A stretch of DNA of 64,000 nucleotides from TMP-24 sp041397305 (lineage in GTDB: Bacteria > Pseudomonadota > Alphaproteobacteria > Rhodobacterales > Rhodobacteraceae), in NCBI GenBank assembly GCA_041397305.1, contig JAWKWX010000003.1:1-64000 (forward strand), in the 5' to 3' direction. A program made the translations under genes and the position numbers. The stretch's first letter is position 1; every line of letters starts with the position of its first letter. The notes under the pieces were generated by a model. The model saw nothing but the letters and a program-made list of their open reading frames with translations. It was not told the origin of the DNA and did no database searches. Of the stretch, positions 32,840 through 41,478 are shown piece after piece.

Positions 32840-34426
32840 ATGACCGACACTTCCATGACCCGCGCCGAACAGGACCGTGTGGTGATCTTCGACACCACGC
32901 TGCGCGACGGCGAACAATCGCCCGGCGCCACCATGACCCACGACGAAAAGCTCGAGATCGCCGAAATGCTCGACGAGATGGGGGTAGACATCATCGAGGC
33001 GGGCTTCCCCATCGCTTCCGAGGGCGATTTCGCCGCCGTGTCCGAGATCGCGAAACGCGCCAAAGGCTCTACTATCTGCGGCCTCGCGCGGGCGAACTTC
33101 AAGGACATAGACCGCTGCTGGGAGGCGGTGAAACACGCCCGCTCCCCCCGCATCCACACGTTCATCGGCACGTCGCCGCTGCACCGCGCCATCCCGAACC
33201 TGACCCAGGACCAGATGGCCGAGCGCATCCACGAGACGGTGACCCATGCCCGCAACCTCTGCGACAATGTGCAATGGTCGCCGATGGACGCGACGCGGAC
33301 CGAACATGATTATCTCTGCCGCGTGGTCGAGATCGCGATCAAGGCCGGTGCCACCACGATCAACATCCCCGATACGGTGGGCTACACCGCGCCGGCCGAA
33401 AGCGCCGATCTGATCCGCATGCTGCTCGACCGTGTGCCGGGGGCTGACAAGGTCATCTTCGCCACCCATTGTCACAACGACCTCGGCATGGCGACCGCCA
33501 ACGCGCTCGCCGCCGTCGTCGCGGGCGCCCGCCAGATCGAATGCACGATCAACGGTCTGGGCGAACGGGCGGGCAATACCGCGCTGGAAGAAGTGGTGAT
33601 GGCACTCAAGGTCCGCAATGACATCATGCCCTACCGGACCGGCATCGACACCACGAAGATCATGAACATCTCGCGCCGGGTCGCCACCGTGTCGGGCTTT
33701 CCGGTCCAGTTCAACAAGGCAATCGTCGGCAAGAACGCCTTCGCCCACGAAAGCGGCATCCACCAGGACGGCATGCTGAAGAACTCTGAGACGTTCGAGA
33801 TCATGCGCCCGTCAGACATCGGCCTCGCGGCCTCCAGCCTGCCGCTCGGCAAGCATTCGGGGCGCCATGCGCTGCGCACCAAGATGGCGGAACTGGGCTT
33901 CGACCTCGCCGACAACCAGCTGAACGATGTCTTCGTCCGCTTCAAGGCGCTCGCCGACCGCAAGAAGGAGGTCTATGACGACGACCTCCTCGCCCTGATG
34001 AAGGAGCATGAGGCCAATACCACCACCGACCATCTGCAGCTGAAGCGCCTGCGCGTGGTCTGCGGCACCGAAGGTCCGCAGGAAGCGGAACTGACCATGT
34101 CGGTCGACGGCGTGGATCACGCAATCGACGCGACCGGCGACGGGCCCGTGGACGCGGCCTTCAACGCGGTGAAGATGCTCTACCCCCACAAGGCGCGCCT
34201 GCAGCTCTATCAGGTGCATGCGGTGACCGAAGGCACGGACGCGCAGGCGACCGTCTCGGTCCGGGTCGAGGAGGATGGCCGGATCGCCACCGGCCAGTCG
34301 GCCGATACCGACACGGTGGTGGCAAGTGTGAAGGCCTATATCAACGCCCTGAACCGCCTGATCGTGCGCCGCACCAAATCGGCTCCGGGGGACGATGTGA
34401 AGACGGTCTCGATGCGCGACGCGTGA
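32840..34426 (+). CDS. leuA: 2-isopropylmalate synthase
   Basis: First committed step of leucine synthesis: acetyl-CoA plus 2-ketoisovalerate to 2-isopropylmalate. The 528-residue protein has the DRE-TIM barrel with IFDTTLRDGEQSPGA (metal Asp), HCHNDLGMATAN and GLGERAGN. The C-terminal regulatory domain (~390-520) mediates leucine feedback. Length is normal for type I LeuA. Transcription probably comes through the leuL leader. A strong terminator follows at 34457. Confidence 0.97.
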   Translation: MTDTSMTRAEQDRVVIFDTTLRDGEQSPGATMTHDEKLEIAEMLDEMGVDIIEAGFPIASEGDFAAVSEIAKRAKGSTICGLARANFKDIDRCWEAVKHARSPRIHTFIGTSPLHRAIPNLTQDQMAERIHETVTHARNLCDNVQWSPMDATRTEHDYLCRVVEIAIKAGATTINIPDTVGYTAPAESADLIRMLLDRVPGADKVIFATHCHNDLGMATANALAAVVAGARQIECTINGLGERAGNTALEEVVMALKVRNDIMPYRTGIDTTKIMNISRRVATVSGFPVQFNKAIVGKNAFAHESGIHQDGMLKNSETFEIMRPSDIGLAASSLPLGKHSGRHALRTKMAELGFDLADNQLNDVFVRFKALADRKKEVYDDDLLALMKEHEANTTTDHLQLKRLRVVCGTEGPQEAELTMSVDGVDHAIDATGDGPVDAAFNAVKMLYPHKARLQLYQVHAVTEGTDAQATVSVRVEEDGRIATGQSADTDTVVASVKAYINALNRLIVRRTKSAPGDDVKTVSMRDA

Positions 34427-34456
34427 TCTGCCAGCGACGCAACTGCAATCGGCTGC

Positions 34457-34484
34457 GGGCGGTCCCTCCGGACCGCCCGTTTTC
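34457..34484 (+). terminator. Rho-independent terminator of leuA
   Basis: A 9-bp perfect GC stem (34457-34465 with 34470-34478), 4-base loop CTCC, followed by GTTTTCG. Confidence 0.85.
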
Positions 34485-34543
34485 GTAACCGGACCCGCGC
34501 GCGCCGGTGCGCAAGACGGCTTTACAGTCTGGACAAGGTCCAT

Positions 34544-34565
34544 TATATTGATTATCATCAATATA
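34544..34565. promoter_or_regulatory. Palindromic operator upstream of the ArsR gene
   Basis: A 9-bp AT-rich inverted repeat TATATTGAT-TATC-ATCAATATA ends 14 bases before the ArsR ATG. Its AT content contrasts with the surrounding DNA, and its place fits autorepression by the ArsR protein. Confidence 0.6.
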
Positions 34566-34579
34566 TATGGAATTCGATC

Positions 34580-34942
34580 ATGAGGGCCGACGCCACCGAC
34601 CTTGACCGGATTTTCACCGCGCTCGCCAACCCGACGCGGCGGGCGATCCTCGACCGGCTGAGCCGCGGCGCGGCGACGGTGAACGAACTGGTCGCGCCCT
34701 TCGCCCTCAGCCAGCCGACGATCTCCTCGCATCTGCGCATCCTCGAAAAGGCGGGCCTTGTCGAACGCGGCCGCCAGGCCAACTTCCGGCCGGTCCGCCT
34801 CGCGCCCGAAGCTCTGGCCGACGCCCATCGCTGGATCGGCCGCTACGAAGCCTTCTGGGCCGAAGGGCTCGAACGCCTGGAAACCTATGCCAGAAGCTTG
34901 CAGGAAAGGGAGAAGACAGATGGCAGCGATCCCGAAACATGA
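34580..34942 (+). CDS. ArsR-family transcriptional regulator (SRPBCC-linked type)
   Basis: A 120-residue winged-helix regulator: IFTALANPTRRAILDRLSRG, then LVAPFALSQPTISSHLRILEKAGLV (recognition helix) and the wing. It lacks the CxC metal site of true ArsR sensors, as is typical of members paired with AHSA1/SRPBCC genes. Its stop lies 23 bases into the next gene, so the two are translationally coupled. Confidence 0.9.
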   Translation: MRADATDLDRIFTALANPTRRAILDRLSRGAATVNELVAPFALSQPTISSHLRILEKAGLVERGRQANFRPVRLAPEALADAHRWIGRYEAFWAEGLERLETYARSLQEREKTDGSDPET

Positions 34943-35426
34943 AAGCGAGGCCGACCGCACCGCGGTGATCAGCCGCAAGATCCCCGTGCCCGCGCGCTAT
35001 CTCTTCGCCGCCCACGCCTCGGCGGAGCATATCAGCCGCTGGTTCGGGCCGGTTGGCTATCCGGTCACCACCTGCGAATACGACTTTCGGGTCGGCGGGC
35101 ACTGGCGGATGGTGATGACCGGTCCCGACGGGGTCGAGGGCCCGCCCTTCGGCGGCACGATTCTGGAGATCGAGCCCGACCGGCGCATCGTCTATTCGAA
35201 CGGGTTTGAGGATGGTCGGGGCGGCGACATGAACCTTCGGAACGCAGGCGACAGGATGGTCCATACCGTCACCTTCGAGGAAAGGGGCGGCATCACCACC
35301 GTGACCGTCTCGATCCTTTTCGCGACGGTGGCGATGAAGGACGAATTCCTCGGCATCGGCATGATCGAAGGCATCGCCTCGGGTCTGGATCAGTGGGAAA
35401 GCGTCGCGAAAGGCCTTGCCGCCTGA
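34920..35426 (+). CDS. SRPBCC (AHSA1/START-like) domain protein
   Basis: A 168-residue START-fold protein: ARYLFAAHASAEHISRWFGP, YDFRVGGHWRMVMTGPDG, and a long C-terminal helix IEGIASGLDQW. The fold binds hydrophobic ligands. ATG 34920 follows GGAGAAGAC. It overlaps the ArsR gene by 23 bases. The ligand is unknown; the repressor may respond to the same compound. Confidence 0.9.
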   Translation: MAAIPKHESEADRTAVISRKIPVPARYLFAAHASAEHISRWFGPVGYPVTTCEYDFRVGGHWRMVMTGPDGVEGPPFGGTILEIEPDRRIVYSNGFEDGRGGDMNLRNAGDRMVHTVTFEERGGITTVTVSILFATVAMKDEFLGIGMIEGIASGLDQWESVAKGLAA

Positions 35427-35432
35427 CGCCTG

Positions 35433-35921
35433 TCAGGCCGCCCCGTCTGCGGCTGGGCGCCGGGCGGGCGCGGGCTTGAACGGTTTCATCCCTGCCCGCG
35501 CCAGCTCGTCCGCGCGTTCGTTCCCGGGATGGCCGGCATGGCCCTTGATCCATTCCCAGCGCACCTGATGGCGGGCCTGTGCTGCATCGAGCCTTTGCCA
35601 TAGGTCGACATTCTTCACCGGCTTCCTGTCGGCCGTGCGCCAGCCGTTGCGCTTCCAGCCGAAGATCCACTGGGTGACGCCGTTCTTCACATAGGCGCTG
35701 TCGGTCACCAGCGTGATCGCCGTCGCGCGCCCCAGCGCCTCCAGCGCCGAGATCGCGGCCAGAAGTTCCATCCGGTTGTTGGTCGTCTCTGCCTCGCCGC
35801 CCGACAGCGTCCTCTCCTTGACGACTTTGTCGCCGTCCCTGGCCTGCAACAGAACCCCCCAGCCCCCCGGCCCCGGATTGCCCGAACAGGCACCGTCGGT
35901 GAAGGCAAAATAGTCAGGCAT
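35433..35921 (-). CDS. rnhA: Ribonuclease HI
   Basis: Cleaves RNA in RNA-DNA hybrids. The 162-residue protein has the DEDD residues: D9 in FTDGACSGNPGPGGWG, Glu in NNRMELLAA, Asp in VTDSAYVKNG and Asp in GNERADELA. The WIFGWKRNGWRTAD basic loop is the bacterial handle. Start 35921 matches the family; it overlaps the upstream methyltransferase gene by 8 bases. The C-terminus is extended by Ala/Pro-rich residues. Confidence 0.97.
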   Translation of the reverse strand: MPDYFAFTDGACSGNPGPGGWGVLLQARDGDKVVKERTLSGGEAETTNNRMELLAAISALEALGRATAITLVTDSAYVKNGVTQWIFGWKRNGWRTADRKPVKNVDLWQRLDAAQARHQVRWEWIKGHAGHPGNERADELARAGMKPFKPAPARRPAADGAA

Positions 35922-36507
35922 GCGACTGTACCACGATGAAAGGATCCTCGGTTCCCGCCAGCCCGCGCTCCCTGCCTTCCCGGACCTGCCCGGGTGCGAA
36001 CCCGGCAGCGGCCAGCAGCGCCAGCAACTCCTCGCGGCCGTAGTAGCAATAGAACCGGTCCAGCGCATCGCGTGCCTCGCCCGCGCCCAGCTTCATCCCG
36101 ATATGGAAAAGGCCGCGCGGTTTCAGCGCCCGATGCAGCGCCGCAAGATGCACGGGGAACCGGTCGCGCGGCGCATGCAGCAGGGAAAAGTTCGCCCAGA
36201 CGCCGTCATAGGCCGCCAGCGCCGCGATATCGTCGAACGTGCCGACCCGCGCCCCCAGCGCATGGCGCGCATTGGCCAGCGCCACCATCGCGGGCGTGGC
36301 ATCGACCGGGTCGGGCCGGTGCCCCGCCGCGCGCAGGAAGGCCGAGGCGGTTCCCGGCCCGCAACCGAGGTCAAGCACATGCGCCGATGGCGGCAGGGCC
36401 GCGATGAAGGCCTTCAGATGAACACCCGGCTCTGCCGTGGCAAACCGGTCGGCATAGCTGCCGACATGCGCCTCATAGGCGGCGATGGTGCGCTCGTCGC
36501 CCGTCAT
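35914..36507 (-). CDS. Class I SAM-dependent methyltransferase
   Basis: A 197-residue methyltransferase. Motif I is VLDLGCGPGTASAFLRAAGH (~44-63), motif II includes VDATPAMVALAN, and the downstream strand reads YDGVWANFSLLH. Substrate cannot be told from sequence. It sits in a tight ispH-methyltransferase-rnhA operon, overlapping ispH by 4 bases (ATGA) and rnhA by 8. Confidence 0.88.
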   Translation of the reverse strand: MTGDERTIAAYEAHVGSYADRFATAEPGVHLKAFIAALPPSAHVLDLGCGPGTASAFLRAAGHRPDPVDATPAMVALANARHALGARVGTFDDIAALAAYDGVWANFSLLHAPRDRFPVHLAALHRALKPRGLFHIGMKLGAGEARDALDRFYCYYGREELLALLAAAGFAPGQVREGRERGLAGTEDPFIVVQSHA

Positions 36508-37454
36508 GCCGGTTCGCGAAGGACGCGCGGCACCTTGAACTCGACCCGCTCCTGCGCCGTCTCCACCAGCTCGACCGTCAGGTCGAACCGCGCGCGGAAG
36601 GCGTCGATGACCTCGTTGACCAGCACTTCCGGCGCGCTCGCCCCCGCCGTCACGCCCACCGCCTGCGCGCCCTCCAGCGCCCGCCAGTCGATATCGGTCG
36701 CGCGCTGCACAAGCTGCGCATAGGCACAGCCCGCCGCGCGGCCCACTTCCACCAGGCGCTTCGAGTTCGACGAATTGGGCGCGCCGATCACCAGAAGGGC
36801 CGCGATCTTCGGCGCGATGGCCTTCACCGCTTCCTGGCGGTTGGTCGTGGCATAGCAGATATCTTCCTTGTGCGGCCCGATGATCGCGGGAAAGCGCGCC
36901 TTCAGCGCCGCCACGACCGCCGCCGTATCATCGACCGAGAGCGTCGTCTGGGTGATGAAGGCAAGCTTGTCCTCGTCGCGCGGCACGACCCGTGCCACAT
37001 CGGCGACGGTCTCGACCAGGATCACCTCGCCCTCCGGCAACTGCCCCATCGTGCCCAGCACCTCCGGGTGTCCGGCATGGCCGATCATCACCATCTGCAA
37101 CCCGTTCTGGTGATGCCGCTCCGCCTCGATATGGACCTTCGAGACCAGCGGACAGGTCGCATCCACATAGACCATCCGCCGCCGCTCGGCCTCGGCGGGC
37201 ACCGATTTCGGCACGCCATGGGCCGAAAAGATCACCGGCCGGTCCGCCGGGCAGTCGTCCAGCTCCTCCACAAAGACCGCGCCTCTCGCCTTCAGCCCGT
37301 CGACCACATATCTGTTATGGACGATCTCGTGGCGCACATAGACTGGCGCCCCCCATTTCTCGATCGCCATCTCGACGATCTTGATCGCGCGGTCGACGCC
37401 CGCGCAAAAGCCGCGCGGTGCTGCGAGATAGAGGTGAAGCTTTGCTCTGGACAT
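36504..37454 (-). CDS. ispH: 4-hydroxy-3-methylbut-2-enyl diphosphate reductase
   Basis: Last step of the MEP isoprenoid pathway, making IPP and DMAPP. The 316-residue protein has the three Cys of the Fe-S cluster (PRGFCAGV, DATCPLV, EDICYATTNRQ), catalytic His in HEIVHNRYV, FSAHGVP and MIGHAGHPEV, and the NSSNS phosphate-binding motif in IGAPNSSNSKRL. Normal length. First gene of the ispH-methyltransferase-rnhA operon. A CCGGGCGT/ACGCCCGG hairpin (37466-37485) lies 11 bases before its ATG and may mask its weak ribosome site. Confidence 0.97.
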   Translation of the reverse strand: MSRAKLHLYLAAPRGFCAGVDRAIKIVEMAIEKWGAPVYVRHEIVHNRYVVDGLKARGAVFVEELDDCPADRPVIFSAHGVPKSVPAEAERRRMVYVDATCPLVSKVHIEAERHHQNGLQMVMIGHAGHPEVLGTMGQLPEGEVILVETVADVARVVPRDEDKLAFITQTTLSVDDTAAVVAALKARFPAIIGPHKEDICYATTNRQEAVKAIAPKIAALLVIGAPNSSNSKRLVEVGRAAGCAYAQLVQRATDIDWRALEGAQAVGVTAGASAPEVLVNEVIDAFRARFDLTVELVETAQERVEFKVPRVLREPA

Positions 37455-37465
37455 GGGTGTTCCGG

Positions 37466-37485
37466 CCGGGCGTTTTCACGCCCGG
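37466..37485 (-). other. Hairpin between the NYN gene and ispH
   Basis: Perfect 8-bp arms CCGGGCGT and ACGCCCGG around a 4-base loop. No T-tract follows on the minus strand, so it is not a standard terminator. It may affect ispH translation or stabilise the upstream mRNA's 3' end. Confidence 0.4.
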
Positions 37486-37546
37486 TTAGGCCCGGTCAGG
37501 GGGCCGGTGTCAAGCGGATTGACCCGGGGCCAGTCGGCCCGGGGGG

Positions 37547-38119
37547 TCAGTCTTCGACGGCCGCCACCGCGACTGATTCCGTGCGCGGTTCGCGCGGCGG
37601 ACGACCGATGACATCGCGCAGCGCGTCCAGCTCGATGAAATTGTCGGCCTGACGGCGCAATTCGTCGGCAATCATCGGCGGTTGCGAGCGGATGGTCGAA
37701 ACGACCGACACCCGAACCCCCTGGCGCTGCAGGTTTTCCACCAGCGCGCGGTAATCGCCATCCCCTGAGAAGAGCACGATATGATCGACACGCGGCGCAA
37801 GTTGCATCGCGTCGACCGTCAGTTCGACCTCCATATTGCCCTTCACCTTCCGGCGACCCTGGCTGTCGGTATATTCCCGCGCGGGCTTCGTCACCATGGT
37901 GAAGCCGTTGTAGTTCAGCCAGTCCACCAGGGGACGGATGGGCGAATAATCGTCATTCTCCAGAAGGGCCGTATAGTAGAAGGCGCGCAACAGTTTCGAC
38001 CGCCGTTCGAATTCCTGTCGCAGGAGCTTGTAGTCGATGTCGAATCCAAGTGCTTTCGCCGCCGCGTAAAGGTTGGACCCGTCGATGAACAGCGCAAGCC
38101 GTTCGTCTTTGTAGAACAT
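37547..38119 (-). CDS. NYN domain (LabA/DUF88-type) ribonuclease-like protein
   Basis: A 190-residue PIN-like fold protein. Acidic residues lie at LALFIDGSNLYAAAK, VELTVDAM and VLFSGDGDYRALVE, typical of NYN RNases. Relatives are implicated in RNA processing, but no role is known here. A GAAAGGG site supports ATG 38119 over an upstream TTG. It is divergent from folK. Confidence 0.9.
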   Translation of the reverse strand: MFYKDERLALFIDGSNLYAAAKALGFDIDYKLLRQEFERRSKLLRAFYYTALLENDDYSPIRPLVDWLNYNGFTMVTKPAREYTDSQGRRKVKGNMEVELTVDAMQLAPRVDHIVLFSGDGDYRALVENLQRQGVRVSVVSTIRSQPPMIADELRRQADNFIELDALRDVIGRPPREPRTESVAVAAVED

Positions 38120-38250
38120 CAATGTCCCTTTCAAAATACTCGGACAGAGTGGCTTCCGTAAGTGTGGTTTACAGACTAGGTACTACAAACAGGAACGCGC
38201 CCTGGCGAACTTGGCCAAAGCGTACATGACAAAGCGAAATCCTAGCGTAA

Positions 38251-38826
38251 ATGGAATCTGTCCAAAAGAACAGGTGCTGCATTGTGGCACTCGGCGGCAA
38301 CACACCGTCGGCCTGGGGGACCCCGGCGCAGACAATCACCCAGGCGCTGAACCGGCTGTCCGTCTCTCTCGGGCCGCTGTCCGCCATCAGCCGGTTCTAC
38401 CTGACCCCGGCGTTCCCGGCAGGCTCGGGGCCGGAATATGTGAACGCGGTCGCGGCCTTAGCGACCGATCGCACGCCGGATGCGATCCTGGCGATACTTC
38501 ACGAGATCGAGGCAGAGGCCGGCCGGACAAGAGAGTTGCGCTGGGGGCCGCGGACTCTGGACCTCGACCTCTTGCTTCTTGGTGACATGATGCGGCCAGA
38601 CCGCGAAACTGTTGCAAATTGGATAGGCCTCGATGCCGAACTGCAACAGGTCTCGGCGCCCGACAGACTGATTCTTCCCCATCCCAGACTGCAGGATCGC
38701 GCCTTCGTTCTCGTTCCCCTCGCCGAGATCGCGCCCGGGCTCCGCCACCCCTTGACAGGCCGGACGGTCGCGGAAATGCTCGCCGCACTTCCTCTGGAGG
38801 ATCGCCGCGCGGTTCGCCCGCTTTGA
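38251..38826 (+). CDS. folK: 2-amino-4-hydroxy-6-hydroxymethyldihydropteridine pyrophosphokinase
   Basis: Folate pathway kinase that pyrophosphorylates hydroxymethyl-dihydropterin. The 191-residue protein has VALGGNTPS, FYLTPAFPAG, RELRWGPRTLDLDLLL (RWGPR plus the DLDLL metal Asps) and LPHPRLQDRAFVLVPL. All family motifs are present. rpoZ follows 113 bases downstream. Confidence 0.95.
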   Translation: MESVQKNRCCIVALGGNTPSAWGTPAQTITQALNRLSVSLGPLSAISRFYLTPAFPAGSGPEYVNAVAALATDRTPDAILAILHEIEAEAGRTRELRWGPRTLDLDLLLLGDMMRPDRETVANWIGLDAELQQVSAPDRLILPHPRLQDRAFVLVPLAEIAPGLRHPLTGRTVAEMLAALPLEDRRAVRPL

Positions 38827-38939
38827 GCGGCGGCTGAGCGGCGCGGTTTTTCTGCGCGGCAGCGATAGGCGCTTGTCTTTCCCGTGCCTTGGCCCTAAAT
38901 AGCGGTTTCCAGCTTTTCCGAAGGAATTGGAGTCTGCCC

Positions 38940-39293
38940 ATGGCCCGCGTTACGGTCGAAGATTGCGTTGACAAGGTCCCGAACCGGTTCGAGCTCGTGA
39001 TGCTCGCCGCGCACCGGGCGCGCGAGATCGCCGCGGGCGCCAGCCTGACCATCGACCGCGACAATGACAAGAACCCGGTCGTGGCGCTGCGCGAGATCGC
39101 GGACGAGACCCAGACCGCCGACGACCTGCGTGAACGCATGATCGAAAGCCACCAGACCCAGATCGAGGTCGACGAGGCCGAGGACGACGACATGGCGCTT
39201 CTGATGAGCGCCGAGATGGATCGTCCCACCCAGGACGACATGTCGGAAGAAAAGCTGCTCCGCGCCATGATGGAAGCGCAGGGAGAAGCCTGA
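38940..39293 (+). CDS. rpoZ: DNA-directed RNA polymerase omega subunit
   Basis: Small RNA polymerase subunit that aids beta' folding and forms part of a ppGpp site. The 117-residue protein has MARVTVEDCVDKVPNRFELVMLAAHRAREI and a conserved ALREIADE segment, then an acidic tail. It lies 22 bases upstream of rsh, the conserved pairing with the ppGpp enzyme. Confidence 0.97.
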   Translation: MARVTVEDCVDKVPNRFELVMLAAHRAREIAAGASLTIDRDNDKNPVVALREIADETQTADDLRERMIESHQTQIEVDEAEDDDMALLMSAEMDRPTQDDMSEEKLLRAMMEAQGEA

Positions 39294-39315
39294 TCCGATT
39301 GGGGACGGACCCGCG

Positions 39316-41436
39316 ATGATCGACGTCGAAGACCTGATCGCGCTGGTCCGCAACTACAATCCCAAGACCAATGCCGATCTGATCCGCCGCGCCTATGATT
39401 ACGGCCGCCGGATGCACGAGGGCCAGAGGCGCCGCTCGGGCGAGGATTATTTCACCCATCCCGTCGCCGTCGCCGCGATCCTGACCGAACAGCGGCTGGA
39501 CGATGCCACGATCGTCACCGCGCTTCTGCACGACACGATCGAGGATACCAAATCCACCTGGAGCGAGATCGCCGGGATGTTTGGCGAGGAAGTCGCCGAA
39601 CTGGTGGACGGCGTCACCAAGCTGACAAACCTGCAGCTGTCCTCGACCGAATCCAAACAGTCCGAAAACTTCCGCAAGCTCTTCATGGCCATGTCGAAGG
39701 ATCTGCGCGTGATCCTCGTCAAGCTGGCCGACCGGCTGCACAACATGCGCACGATCAAGTCTCTGCCACCCGAAAAGCAGGCGCGCAAGGCACGCGAGAC
39801 GATGGACGTCTTCGCGCCCCTCGCCGGCCGCATGGGCATGCAGTACATGCGCGAGGAGCTGGAGGACCTGTCCTTCAAGGTCCTGAACCCCGAGGCGCGC
39901 TCCTCGATCATCCGCCGTTTCATCACCCTGCAGCGCGAAACCGGCGACGTGATCCACAAGATCACTGCCGATATCAGGCTGGAGCTGGAAAAGGAAAAGA
40001 TCGAGGCCGACGTCTATGGCCGCGCCAAGAAACCCTATTCGATCTGGCGCAAGATGCAGGAAAAGCAGCTCGCCTTCTCGCGTCTGTCCGACATCTACGG
40101 TTTCCGCGTGATCTGCCGGACCGAGGGCGACTGCTACCGCATCCTCGGTGCCATCCACCGCCGCTGGCGCGCGGTGCCGGGCCGGTTCAAGGATTATGTC
40201 AGCCAGCCCAAGACGAACGGCTACCGCTCGATCCACACCACGGTGTCGGGGCGCGACGGCAAGCAGGTCGAGGTCCAGATCCGCACCCGCCAGATGCACG
40301 AGGTGGCCGAGGCCGGCGTCGCCGCCCATTGGTCCTACCGTGACGGCGAACGCGCCCAGAACCCGTTCGCCGTCGACCCCGCCCGCTGGATCGCCACGCT
40401 GACCGAACGGTTCGACAATGGCGACGACCACGACGAGTTTCTCGAGAATGTGAAGCTCGAGATGTATTCCGACCAGGTCTTCTGCTTCACGCCCAAGGGC
40501 GACGTGGTGCAATTGCCGAAGGGCGCCACCCCCATCGACTTCGCCTATGCGATCCACACCCGCATCGGCAATGCCTGCGTCGGCGCCAAGGTCGACGGCA
40601 TCCGCGTGCCCTTGTGGACGCGCCTCAAGAACGGCCAGTCGGTCGAGGTGATCACCGCGGCGGGCCAGCGTCCGCAGATCACCTGGATCGACATCGTTGC
40701 CACCGGCCGCGCCAAATCCGCGATCCGCCGCAGCCTGCGCGAGGAAAACCGCGAACGGTTCGTGAAGCTCGGCCACGAACTGGCGCGCGTCGCCTTCGAG
40801 CATGTCGGCAAGAAGGCCACCGACAAGGCGCTCCGTACCGCCGCAAAGACCCTCGGCCTGCCCGACGAAACCGAAGTGCTTGCCCGTCTCGGCAGCGCCG
40901 AACTCACCGCGCGCGAGGTGATCGAGGCGATCTACCCCGAGCTTGCCGCCCACACCGCCGACGAGGTCGACAGCCGCCGCCCGGTCGTCGGCCTTGCCGC
41001 CGACCAGTCCTTCCGCCGCGCCAACTGCTGCCAGCCGGTGCCGGGCGAACGGATCGTCGGCATCACCTACCGCGGCCAGGGCGTGATCGTGCACGCGATC
41101 GACTGCCCCGCGCTCGCCGAATTCGAGGAACAGCCGGAACGCTGGGTCGACCTGCACTGGCACTCCGGTCGCCATGCCGCTGCCTTCCCCGTCAGCCTGA
41201 CCCTCACGATCGCCAATGGCGCGGGCGTTCTGGGACGCATCTGCACGCTGATCGGCGAGCAGAAGGCCAATATTTCCGACCTGACTTTCGTCGACCGGAA
41301 GCCGGATTTTTATCGTCTCATTCTTGAAGTTGACCTGCGCGATGCCGAACATCTGCATATGGTGCTGAAAGCGCTTGAAGCGGAAAGCGACGTGGCGCAG
41401 GTGGAGCGTATCAGGGATCTTTCGCGCAAGCCCTGA
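39316..41436 (+). CDS. rsh: Bifunctional (p)ppGpp synthetase/hydrolase RSH
   Basis: Stringent response enzyme, 706 residues. Domains in order: HD hydrolase (~25-150; FTHPVAVAAIL, LLHDTIEDT, LVKLADRLHNMRTI), synthetase (~235-345; KKPYSIWRKM, ISDIYGFRVI-type segment, NGYRSIHT), TGS (~385-445; VFCFTPKGDVVQLPKGATPIDFAYAIHT) and ACT at the C-terminus (~630-700). Both catalytic sites look complete. It is probably the only long RSH in this genome, as in most alphaproteobacteria. Confidence 0.97.
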   Translation: MIDVEDLIALVRNYNPKTNADLIRRAYDYGRRMHEGQRRRSGEDYFTHPVAVAAILTEQRLDDATIVTALLHDTIEDTKSTWSEIAGMFGEEVAELVDGVTKLTNLQLSSTESKQSENFRKLFMAMSKDLRVILVKLADRLHNMRTIKSLPPEKQARKARETMDVFAPLAGRMGMQYMREELEDLSFKVLNPEARSSIIRRFITLQRETGDVIHKITADIRLELEKEKIEADVYGRAKKPYSIWRKMQEKQLAFSRLSDIYGFRVICRTEGDCYRILGAIHRRWRAVPGRFKDYVSQPKTNGYRSIHTTVSGRDGKQVEVQIRTRQMHEVAEAGVAAHWSYRDGERAQNPFAVDPARWIATLTERFDNGDDHDEFLENVKLEMYSDQVFCFTPKGDVVQLPKGATPIDFAYAIHTRIGNACVGAKVDGIRVPLWTRLKNGQSVEVITAAGQRPQITWIDIVATGRAKSAIRRSLREENRERFVKLGHELARVAFEHVGKKATDKALRTAAKTLGLPDETEVLARLGSAELTAREVIEAIYPELAAHTADEVDSRRPVVGLAADQSFRRANCCQPVPGERIVGITYRGQGVIVHAIDCPALAEFEEQPERWVDLHWHSGRHAAAFPVSLTLTIANGAGVLGRICTLIGEQKANISDLTFVDRKPDFYRLILEVDLRDAEHLHMVLKALEAESDVAQVERIRDLSRKP

Positions 41437-41478
41437 TTTCGATCCGCCCTGTGTCTTGCAGGCCCTAAGGGGAAGGCT

